From contig JAGLCZ010000195.1 of NCBI GenBank assembly GCA_023145975.1, forward strand, positions 1-5,303: a stretch of DNA of 5,303 nucleotides. The letters run 5' to 3'. The position numbers and the translations under genes are program-made. The stretch is from Candidatus Hydrogenedentota bacterium. GTDB taxonomy: Bacteria; Hydrogenedentota; Hydrogenedentia; Hydrogenedentales; CAITNO01. Positions 1-5,253 of the stretch are shown one piece after another (within the stretch, counting starts at the first letter, position 1; the number at the start of each line of letters is the position of its first letter). The notes under the pieces were generated by a model that was given only the letters and a program-made list of their open reading frames with translations, did not search any database and had not been told where the DNA came from.

Positions 1-1060
1 TACGCTCAATGAAAAAATCGTCCTTTAGTGCTACTTCTTCAAGATTTTTTGCAACTTCCAACAGAGGATCATGTATGCCCATTTCTGTTAATACATTGTT
101 CACTGCATCCTTAAGTATTTCGGCGCGTGGATCGAAGTTTTTGTATACACGATGACCAAAACCCATTAATTTGAAGGGGTCATCTTTTTTCTTGGCTAGT
201 TCAACATATTTCATATAATCGGCATTATCATCTGAGATTTGATGTAACATACCAAGTACTGCTTCATTTGCACCACCATGCAGCCGCCCCCATAGGGCAT
301 TTATTCCGGCAGAGACAGAAGCGTAAATATTCGACATGGTACTTGAAACCATACGTACTGTAGATGTGCTGCAATTTTGCTCATGATCCATATGAAGAAT
401 CAGCAGCATATCCAGAGCATTTTCCATAACTTTTGGAACTACATACTCTTCTGCAGGTGACGCGAACATCATGCGTAAAAAATTGGCGGAATAACTATGA
501 TTGGTACGTGGGTAAATATAGGGCAGCCCAACAGATTTACGATAAGAAAAGGCGGCAATAGTTTTTACCTGTCCGATGAGCCGCTGGATATTTAAATTGA
601 TATGTTCCCCGTCATCAGCATCATAGGGATAAAATGACGACATAGATGAAACCATAGAACCCAATATATTCATGGGATGCGAAAGAGCACTAAAATTATC
701 AAAAAAATTCACCTGACTGGCATGAATGAAACTATTTAGCGTTAGTTGTTTGCGCCATTCACTAAACTCTGATTCCGAAGGAAGTCTGCCGTATATAAGG
801 AGATAGGCAACAGAAGAAAAAGGAACTTTACCCGCTAGTTCTTCGATAGGATAACCGCGATAGCGTAGTATCCCTTTGTCACCGTCGATATAGGTAATAG
901 CACTTTTGCAGGCGCCTGTATTTGCAAATCCCGGGTCATACGTAACTGCACCTGTCGTATCCCTCAGTTTGCGTATATCAACAGCCACTTCATTTTCCGA
1001 GCCTATGATAACGGGTAATTTATATTCTTTTTCGTTTAGTATTAACTTGGCTTCAACCAT
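1..1060 (-). CDS. gltA: Citrate synthase, 3' end beyond the window
   Basis: Condenses oxaloacetate and acetyl-CoA to citrate, the entry step of the TCA cycle, in the cytoplasm. 353 codons are present and the frame runs open off the left edge. Family hallmarks, read directly: GILRYRGYPIEELA (63-76), YIYPRTNHSYSANF (181-194), HMDHEQNCSTSTVR (223-236), WGRLHGGANEA (257-267) and GFGHRVYKNFDPRA (300-312 region). The catalytic histidines matching E. coli His264 and His305 are His261 and His303. The catalytic Asp (E. coli Asp362) would lie just past the edge, so about 75 residues are missing compared with the usual length near 430. The long N-terminal part before the RYRG motif resembles the proteobacterial hexameric, often NADH-sensitive type; the allosteric behaviour is inferred from similarity only. 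The start is ATG 1060, with AGGGAGGA six bases upstream. It lies downstream of the yqeY-like gene on the same strand but probably has its own promoter. No sign of damage within the visible part. Confidence 0.97.
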   Translation of the reverse strand, partial: MVEAKLILNEKEYKLPVIIGSENEVAVDIRKLRDTTGAVTYDPGFANTGACKSAITYIDGDKGILRYRGYPIEELAGKVPFSSVAYLLIYGRLPSESEFSEWRKQLTLNSFIHASQVNFFDNFSALSHPMNILGSMVSSMSSFYPYDADDGEHINLNIQRLIGQVKTIAAFSYRKSVGLPYIYPRTNHSYSANFLRMMFASPAEEYVVPKVMENALDMLLILHMDHEQNCSTSTVRMVSSTMSNIYASVSAGINALWGRLHGGANEAVLGMLHQISDDNADYMKYVELAKKKDDPFKLMGFGHRVYKNFDPRAEILKDAVNNVLTEMGIHDPLLEVAKNLEEVALKDDFFIER

Positions 1061-1066
1061 ACTTTG

Positions 1067-1074
1067 TCCTCCCT
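1067..1074 (-). promoter_or_regulatory. Ribosome binding site of citrate synthase
   Basis: AGGGAGGA read on the minus strand, six bases before ATG 1060. It is the strongest Shine-Dalgarno match in the window and fixes the citrate synthase start. Confidence 0.85.
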
Positions 1075-1083
1075 GAATTCGAT

Positions 1084-1128
1084 TTATTGTGTGCACTTTG
1101 GAAAATAATAGTTGTCATCGTGCGACAT
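1084..1128 (-). CDS. Possible 14-codon leader peptide ahead of citrate synthase
   Basis: The minus strand contains AGGAG (1133-1137), four bases, then ATG and an open frame encoding MSHDDNYYFPKCTQ, ending in TAA 23 bases before the citrate synthase ATG. It lies inside the predicted 5' untranslated leader. I see no run of one regulatory amino acid of the kind found in attenuator peptides, and no clear attenuator hairpin behind it. It could be a translated upstream ORF that affects citrate synthase expression, or a chance ATG behind a purine run. The Shine-Dalgarno spacing is slightly short. Nothing about the peptide itself suggests a function. Confidence 0.25.
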   Translation of the reverse strand: MSHDDNYYFPKCTQ

Positions 1129-1156
1129 TCTGCTCCTGAAATATAACTGCCTGAAT

Positions 1157-1201
1157 GTGTCACAGTCGACTTTTTTGCTCAAGTGAAGCCTTATGTGACA
1201 C
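1157..1201. repeat. Perfect 8-base inverted repeat at the predicted citrate synthase transcription start
   Basis: GTGTCACA (1157-1164) and TGTGACAC (1194-1201) are exact reverse complements separated by 29 bases. Each arm is also a small palindrome built on GTGNCAC (TGTGTCACA at 1156-1164, GTGACAC at 1195-1201). The right arm covers the start expected from the promoter at 1208-1236. It could be a pair of operator half-sites for a repressor acting at +1, or the base of a leader stem-loop. The cognate regulator is unknown; TGTGA/TCACA resembles CRP/FNR-family half-sites, but the spacing inside each arm does not fit a standard CRP site. Confidence 0.45.
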
Positions 1202-1207
1202 GAGAGT

Positions 1208-1236
1208 AGCATACATTAAAACCCAAGTGATTGCAA
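1208..1236 (-). promoter_or_regulatory. Candidate sigma70-type promoter for citrate synthase
   Basis: On the minus strand TTGCAA (1231-1236) is followed after exactly 17 bases by TATGCT (1208-1213). Each hexamer matches consensus at four of six positions. The start would fall near 1201, giving a leader of about 140 bases. This stretch is the main content of the 312-base gap between yqeY and citrate synthase (1061-1372); I found no protein gene of normal size there and no clear terminator after yqeY, so readthrough from yqeY is also possible. Confidence 0.45.
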
Positions 1237-1372
1237 TCCTAGTGATACAGGAATATATATGTATAGGTAATATACCTTTATGCCGCATTTCAGTTTTAGG
1301 GTGGACGCAATACACTCGCCTGCCCTTATTTCCAAGTTTACGGGGGATTAGTGCCATATTGCGAAGGAAGTA

Positions 1373-1816
1373 CTATTCCAACACGCGTCGGCAGACCGCA
1401 TTTAGCACTTTACCATCAGCGGCATCGCCTAGCTCTTTCTTCATTGCGCCAGTAAGTTTTCCCGGATGATCCATTTCTGGGTGTTCTACAAGATAGGCAC
1501 GTACTTGTTTCTCCAATGCGGCCTCAGAAAGTTGTTGTGGAAGAAATGCTTCGATTACAGCAATTTCCGCCACTAATTCTTCCACCTCGTCTGGCTTGTC
1601 GAGTTCCTGGTAGATTTTTAAACTTTGTTGACGTTTTCTGACTTCGGCACGTAGAGTTTCTATCACTTCTGCATCCGTAGTGGTAGCTCCTTTTGCTTTT
1701 GCTTTTTCTTTTAGTAACAATGCCCCTTTTGCCATGCGTAATGTATCCAGACGTGCGTGGTCCCGCGCCTTGGTCGCCTGTTTAATTTCTTCTTGAATAC
1801 TTTCACGTATTGACAT
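1373..1816 (-). CDS. yqeY: GatB/YqeY domain-containing protein
   Basis: 147 residues, the normal length for stand-alone YqeY proteins. The domain is homologous to the C-terminal tail of the GatB/GatE subunits of tRNA-dependent amidotransferases, where it contacts tRNA; the role of free-standing YqeY is not settled. Visible family signatures: a helical N-terminal half with KARDHARLDTLRMAKGAL (16-33), AEVRKRQQSLKIYQE (57-71), AEIAVIEAFLPQQLSE (83-98) and the C-terminal GKLTGAMKKELGDAADGKV (119-137). No signal peptide or membrane segment, so cytoplasmic. The start ATG 1816 has AAGGAG nine bases upstream. It is transcribed toward citrate synthase and away from the zinc-ribbon membrane protein gene. 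The family is often found near rpsU, dnaG or rpoD; that context is not visible here. The product assignment is secure, the symbol is by family. Confidence 0.93.
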   Translation of the reverse strand: MSIRESIQEEIKQATKARDHARLDTLRMAKGALLLKEKAKAKGATTTDAEVIETLRAEVRKRQQSLKIYQELDKPDEVEELVAEIAVIEAFLPQQLSEAALEKQVRAYLVEHPEMDHPGKLTGAMKKELGDAADGKVLNAVCRRVLE

Positions 1817-1825
1817 CGTAGTAAA

Positions 1826-1831
1826 CTCCTT
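1826..1831 (-). promoter_or_regulatory. Ribosome binding site of yqeY
   Basis: AAGGAG on the minus strand, nine bases before ATG 1816; supports that start. Confidence 0.75.
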
Positions 1832-1869
1832 GGTTGTTATTCATTCTGTATTACGAATGTGAGGAACTT

Positions 1870-1899
1870 ATTGTATGCTATATGCGAATCTTTCAGCAA
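1870..1899 (-). promoter_or_regulatory. Candidate promoter for yqeY
   Basis: On the minus strand TTGCTG (1894-1899), 18 bases, then TACAAT (1870-1875), a five-of-six -10 match with a weaker -35. The start would be near 1863, giving a leader of roughly 47 bases before ATG 1816. Confidence 0.45.
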
Positions 1900-1936
1900 G
1901 CTATTTATTATGAGCACCCTTAATATATTTTTCCAG

Positions 1937-1965
1937 TTGCATTCGCTTAGATGAGTGTTTATAAT
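1937..1965 (+). promoter_or_regulatory. Promoter of the zinc-ribbon membrane protein gene
   Basis: TTGCAT (1937-1942), exactly 17 bases, then a perfect TATAAT (1960-1965). Expected transcription start near 1972, 53 bases before ATG 2025. It is divergent from the yqeY promoter, with the two -35 elements about 37 bases apart, so a shared regulator could act on both. Confidence 0.6.
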
Positions 1966-2024
1966 AAACGGACGTTGTGGTGTTTTTCCTATTTGAATAT
2001 TTATTAGTAGTTGGATATCTTTGT

Positions 2025-3137
2025 ATGAGTGAAAATATTGATAATCAGTCCCCAGACCAAAAAGACCCTACCCGTTTATGTCCGGTATGCCGGACGTCCA
2101 TTAGTATTTTGGCGGTACGTTGTCGTTTTTGTGGTGCCGAGGTGGGTCGACCCCGCAAAGAGCAGGAAACTTTTACTGTCAAGGACCTTGGCGGGGCGCA
2201 GAGATCTTCCTATACGCTTTCCGGCAATGTAACGGAGGCGCTTGAAGCGTTTATTTCAGAAGAGCGTTCTCAAGTAGAATCTAAGGAACGTGAACGACAG
2301 AAATCTGAACGGAAATCGCATTTTTTTCGTGGAAAGGAAGATGAATCTACAACAAAAAATGAAATGTCTGTGCCGCAAGTATCTGGACTTCCTGAATTGG
2401 ATGCCGCCGCGCTAGATTTGGCAGATATTTCCTCTTCCTCAACAAAATCAAAATCCATACGTGCGAAAAAAGAATCATTATTTGATACCATTGGCTTAAA
2501 AGTACTTATTGTTGCTGGAGTTATTGCAGGAATCATCGTTATCTACTTTGGCACTACTCTTGTTTGGCCTCGTATTCGTCACTTGGTTTATTCTCAGTCT
2601 GCAACAGATGATTTTATTTATCCCAATCGTTCAGAAGAATTTTATGCTTCAGGATTACCATTGATTCAGGTGGTGGAAGAAGCACTTATTGCTGTACGAC
2701 ACAATGATACCGTAGAAAATAGAGATATTCTAGATAAGATGCGTCGCCGTTTTATCGATGGTATAGAAGCAGAAGCTTTTAGCACTCCTTTTGATAGATT
2801 CAAATTAAATAATGCATCACGTGACATTAATCACGCCAGTGCTTTTGACTCAGATCCTGAAATCGTTGCACTGTTGAATACGATCAATCACGAGGTCTCT
2901 GCATTCAAGTTTATCCTGATCAAACTGGACGCAGAAAAAGGAATGGCTTCTTTTCGGCTGAATAATACTTATGTGGATGCGAAAGCAGAAGATGTTGTTG
3001 TGGGTGATATGCTTCAAGAAAGATTTTTGGTAAAGCGTATTAGTTCACGCGAAGTACATCTTGAAGATATGAGTCCGCATGGAAAACAACGGCAGTTAAG
3101 TATTAGATATATGGAGTCTGTTGAGGCATTTCGTTAA
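2025..3137 (+). CDS. Zinc-ribbon membrane protein, kinase-less paralogue of the downstream Ser/Thr kinase
   Basis: 370 residues, family not recognised by name. Order of parts: a CPVC-X10-CRFC zinc ribbon (Cys19, 22, 33, 36); a charged, probably disordered linker (about 42-150) with a Lys/Arg/Glu-rich stretch (77-105) and a Ser run (136-139); one membrane helix (about 157-180, ending IIVIYFGTTLVW) preceded by KSKSIRAKKE, so the N-terminus is predicted inside; and a C-terminal domain (about 208-370) predicted outside. That domain matches the C-terminus of the next gene: VVE (216-218), E-V-x-x-FKF-x-LIK-x-D (290-302), ASF-x-LNN (308-314), VV-x-GD (325-328), RFLV (333-336). I infer a partner, scaffold, co-sensor or substrate of that kinase. 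The start was set at ATG 2025 because the promoter leaves only about five bases before the alternative GTG 1977; no strong Shine-Dalgarno is visible (weak GGAT eight bases upstream). No signal peptide, catalytic motif or sign of decay. Confidence 0.88.
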   Translation: MSENIDNQSPDQKDPTRLCPVCRTSISILAVRCRFCGAEVGRPRKEQETFTVKDLGGAQRSSYTLSGNVTEALEAFISEERSQVESKERERQKSERKSHFFRGKEDESTTKNEMSVPQVSGLPELDAAALDLADISSSSTKSKSIRAKKESLFDTIGLKVLIVAGVIAGIIVIYFGTTLVWPRIRHLVYSQSATDDFIYPNRSEEFYASGLPLIQVVEEALIAVRHNDTVENRDILDKMRRRFIDGIEAEAFSTPFDRFKLNNASRDINHASAFDSDPEIVALLNTINHEVSAFKFILIKLDAEKGMASFRLNNTYVDAKAEDVVVGDMLQERFLVKRISSREVHLEDMSPHGKQRQLSIRYMESVEAFR

Positions 3138-3143
3138 TCTTTT

Positions 3144-3170
3144 AGCTCCTGTTGCTGGGGTAGTTTTTTT
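3144..3170 (+). terminator. Weak intrinsic terminator after the zinc-ribbon protein gene
   Basis: Seven bases after the stop codon, GCTCC (3145-3149) can pair with GGGGT (3157-3161) with a seven-base loop and wobble pairs (G-T and T-G), followed by T7 (3164-3170). The stem is short, so partial readthrough into the kinase gene is likely. The same bases take part in the interleaved repeats at 3147-3206. Confidence 0.4.
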
Positions 3171-3206
3171 CGGGTGGTATGTAGGGCAGTAGAACAGGAT
3201 ACCCCA
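3147..3206. repeat. Two interleaved 7-base inverted repeats
   Basis: TCCTGTT (3147-3153) is the reverse complement of AACAGGA (3193-3199), and TGGGGTA (3156-3162) is the reverse complement of TACCCCA (3200-3206). The order is A, B, A', B', not nested, so as RNA it has pseudoknot topology or two mutually exclusive hairpins. A' and B' touch; A and B are two bases apart. No protein function can be attached to it. Confidence 0.5.
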
Positions 3207-3217
3207 AGGGGACGTGT

Positions 3218-3246
3218 TTGAAATATGAGATGAATTCCACCATAAA
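3218..3246 (+). promoter_or_regulatory. Candidate promoter for the kinase gene
   Basis: TTGAAA (3218-3223, five of six), 17 bases, then CATAAA (3241-3246, four of six). The start would be near 3253, giving a leader of about 120 bases. Alternative -10-like hexamers TATAAA (3275-3280) and TATAGT (3311-3316) lie downstream but lack a reasonable -35. The 235-base gap and the terminator upstream make an independent promoter plausible. Confidence 0.35.
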
Positions 3247-3256
3247 GTTTATCTAA

Positions 3257-3294
3257 GACACCCGTTTATGATAGTATAAATCGTGTTTTATTTT
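3257..3294 (+). terminator. Imperfect hairpin followed by T-rich tract in the kinase leader
   Basis: GACAC (3257-3261) pairs with GTGTT (3283-3287), then a small internal loop, then GTTTAT (3264-3269) with ATAAAT (3276-3281), loop GATAGT. The stem contains G-T wobbles. TTTT-A-TTTT (3286-3294) follows. This has terminator shape but a low-GC stem; it could be a second terminator of the upstream transcript, an attenuator of the kinase transcript, or simply AT-rich sequence. Confidence 0.3.
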
Positions 3295-3317
3295 ACTATT
3301 CTGCAACTTTTATAGTG

Positions 3318-3340
3318 CTATTTCCTCTACTGGGAAATAG
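3318..3340 (+). promoter_or_regulatory. Perfect 8-bp hairpin in the kinase 5' leader
   Basis: CTATTTCC (3318-3325) and GGAAATAG (3333-3340) are exact reverse complements; a T-G wobble (3326/3332) closes a five-base loop. It ends 32 bases before the kinase ATG and has no T-run behind it, so it is not a terminator. It could be an operator or a leader RNA structure. Confidence 0.5.
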
Positions 3341-3360
3341 GTGCGTATCGTAGTGATGCT

Positions 3361-3364
3361 GGGA
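3361..3364 (+). promoter_or_regulatory. Weak ribosome binding site of the kinase gene
   Basis: GGGA, eight bases before ATG 3373, in a purine-rich stretch (GGGAAAAA). The complement is short, so initiation may be sensitive to leader structure. Confidence 0.5.
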
Positions 3365-3372
3365 AAAATTAG

Positions 3373-5253
3373 ATGGCTGAACATACATGCCCACAATGTC
3401 TTGCTCTTAATGCTGCGGACGCGATCGTTTGTATAGAGTGTGGGGCCACGCTGACAGATTCTCTGTCAGATGCTGTTGATCCAGCCCCTTCTGACGATTT
3501 TAAACCTGGCGAAATTATCAATGACCGCTATTCGATAATAAAACTTATCGGACGCGGCGGTATGGGTTCTATTTATAAGGTTCATGACCGTGTGTTGGAT
3601 GAGGATCTAGCTTTTAAAGTGTTGCTTCCCAATTTTGCAGCAGATCAGGAGATTGTTGATCGCTTTATCAATGAAGTGCGAATTACCAGAAAGATTGCGC
3701 ATCCCAATATCGTTCGTGTGCACGATTTCGGCACAATGGACGATCGTATGTTTATTTCGATGGAATACGTTGATGGGGAATCATTACGGGAAAAATTGGA
3801 TATCCTGAAAAAAGGCGTCCATTTACCATTGCGTCAGGCGTTGCATATTATTAGTCAGCTTTGTATCGCGCTGAAATATGCTCATCATTTTACTATTCAT
3901 CGTGATATCAAGCCGGATAATATTATGATTACCCGGGGAAATAATATTAAACTGATGGATTTCGGCATATCAAAATTACACGATAAGCGCCACGAATCAA
4001 CAGATACATCAGTAGTTGGGACGCCTTATTATATGGCTCCTGAGCAGATGTGTAATCTTCCTGATATTGATTCTCGCGCAGATATTTATAGTGTGGGCGT
4101 TGTGATGTATGAGTTATTGACGGGAGGACTGCCGGGCAATATTCCGCAGCCCATTTCTCAGCTGAATGATGAAACGCCTCTTGAGCTTGATGCAGTTGTT
4201 ATGAAATGCCTTGCTCCCGAGCGTGATAAGCGGTATAACAATGCTTCAGAATTGCGTGAGGCATTGCGTCCAGTTATAGAAGGGTTGCATTTTAGTTCAT
4301 CTTCAGGGGGGGGATCCAGTAAAGATTCTGGCAGTGATGCATCATCTCTGGCAACACCGGCAATTGGTACTTTTGGCGATGTTATACAGGCATTTTCTAA
4401 AGATAGTCAGGATGGTGGTGGTGGCGTGCAGCCGGATGTTGCATACATACAGCATATATCTTCGTCTGATTCCGATATGGCTAGCGATATAAAAGCAAGT
4501 GATGTACTGCAGAATTTTACTTTCGATAAACCGAAAACTGCTGTGCCGACTCCTCGCACTAATGCGAAAACAGAAAAAAACAAGAAAAGTACTTCAGTAA
4601 TAGATTTTTTTACGAACACAAAAACAATTGTTGTAGCGATTGTATTTGTATGCATAATTGTTATATATCTGGTGCATGCGCAGACGGCGGGGGAATATAC
4701 TGGTACTGATAGACCAACAGAGCAAATTTCGGAACTTGGTAGCATTGGTGGTTTGGTTCCGGAAGGAATGACGGTCGTGGAAACTTATTTGGAAGCACTG
4801 AAAAATAAAGGCGGGATAGAGTCTTTTGAACAGAAAAAGCGTATGGATGCGTTGCGGGATTTATCATTAAAGAATATTGAAACGCGTGCTTTCGGAAAGC
4901 CCTACAGCAAAAAAAATCTAAGTGAAGCATCAACAGATATTACTAAATTAAGCAATAAGGATAGTAATCCAAAAGTTCTTCAATTGAGAGAGCAGTTAAA
5001 TCGTGAGGTGGCTTTTTTCAAGTTTATGTTAATAAAAATCGATACCGTGGAGGAGAGGCGTGAAGCAAGCTTCACATTGAATAATTCTTTCCTGCGGTTG
5101 AAAACTCAGACTGTTGTTAAAGGTGATTTGCTCATGGATCGATTTCTTGTGCAAGGTATAACGCAACGTACGGTTAGTTTAAAGGACATCAGTGAAAAAG
5201 GACGAGGTCGTTATTTACGTGCGGAAAAAATGCAGGAAGTTAAGGCGGAATAA
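3373..5253 (+). CDS. Transmembrane Ser/Thr protein kinase with N-terminal zinc ribbon
   Basis: 626 residues. Zinc ribbon CPQC-X10-CIEC (Cys6, 9, 20, 23), then a complete Hanks-type kinase domain (about 53-303): Gly loop GRGGMGS (60-66), catalytic Lys82 in AFKVL, helix-C Glu101, HRDIKPDN (176-183, catalytic Asp178, Asn183), DFG (196-198), activation loop with Ser/Thr 209-217, GTPYYMAPEQ (216-225), Asp237 and Arg287. Every key residue is present, so an active kinase is expected. A Ser/Gly/Asp-rich linker (about 305-415) leads to one membrane helix (about 418-435, containing IIVIY) and a C-terminal extracytoplasmic domain (about 460-626) homologous to that of the upstream gene: REV-x-FFKF-x-LIK (544-555), ASF-x-LNN (565-571), VV-x-GD (581-585), RFLV (590-593). 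The C-terminal domain is not PASTA, WD40 or NHL. Inferred role: reads an envelope or ligand signal and phosphorylates cytoplasmic targets, perhaps including the upstream paralogue. A run of eight Gs at 4306-4313 encodes part of the linker. The start ATG 3373 places the ribbon at the extreme N-terminus, as in relatives. Confidence 0.95.
   Translation: MAEHTCPQCLALNAADAIVCIECGATLTDSLSDAVDPAPSDDFKPGEIINDRYSIIKLIGRGGMGSIYKVHDRVLDEDLAFKVLLPNFAADQEIVDRFINEVRITRKIAHPNIVRVHDFGTMDDRMFISMEYVDGESLREKLDILKKGVHLPLRQALHIISQLCIALKYAHHFTIHRDIKPDNIMITRGNNIKLMDFGISKLHDKRHESTDTSVVGTPYYMAPEQMCNLPDIDSRADIYSVGVVMYELLTGGLPGNIPQPISQLNDETPLELDAVVMKCLAPERDKRYNNASELREALRPVIEGLHFSSSSGGGSSKDSGSDASSLATPAIGTFGDVIQAFSKDSQDGGGGVQPDVAYIQHISSSDSDMASDIKASDVLQNFTFDKPKTAVPTPRTNAKTEKNKKSTSVIDFFTNTKTIVVAIVFVCIIVIYLVHAQTAGEYTGTDRPTEQISELGSIGGLVPEGMTVVETYLEALKNKGGIESFEQKKRMDALRDLSLKNIETRAFGKPYSKKNLSEASTDITKLSNKDSNPKVLQLREQLNREVAFFKFMLIKIDTVEERREASFTLNNSFLRLKTQTVVKGDLLMDRFLVQGITQRTVSLKDISEKGRGRYLRAEKMQEVKAE
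4306..4313 (+). repeat. G8 homopolymer inside the kinase linker
   Basis: Eight consecutive Gs encode Gly312-Gly314. Insertion of one G leads to a TAA stop after two further codons; loss of one G leads to a TAA at 4490-4492. Both products keep the kinase domain but lose the membrane helix and C-terminal domain. The run is seen directly; slippage is inferred. Confidence 0.6.

Noticed and set aside
1265..1277. Small palindrome AGGTA-ATA-TACCT upstream of the citrate synthase -35
   Set aside because: Only five base pairs in an AT-rich stretch; easily chance, and its distance from the promoter suggests no clear role.
1160..1357. Minus-strand open frame of 65 codons just after yqeY
   Set aside because: No Shine-Dalgarno before its ATG, no family resemblance, and it runs through the predicted citrate synthase promoter; most likely chance.
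1155..1469. Plus-strand open frame of 104 codons
   Set aside because: It overlaps the yqeY 3' end antisense and the citrate synthase promoter, has no ribosome binding site and no recognisable protein features.
1883..1946. GCGAAT/ATTCGC inverted repeat spanning the two divergent promoters
   Set aside because: Six bases with a long spacer is within chance expectation; kept only as a note in case a shared regulator is found.
2029..2232. Alternative-frame open frame within the zinc-ribbon gene
   Set aside because: Shadow of the real frame; the CxxC ribbon is coded in the other frame.
2270..2536. Antisense open frame under the linker and membrane helix of the zinc-ribbon gene
   Set aside because: Antisense to a supported gene, low-complexity Ser-rich product, no start signals.
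3356..3436. Out-of-frame ATG with 26 codons overlapping the kinase start
   Set aside because: No Shine-Dalgarno at the right distance and no peptide feature; a regulatory role cannot be supported.
4407..4933. Two overlapping antisense open frames under the kinase C-terminal half
   Set aside because: Both oppose a well-supported coding frame and have no ribosome binding site or domain resemblance.
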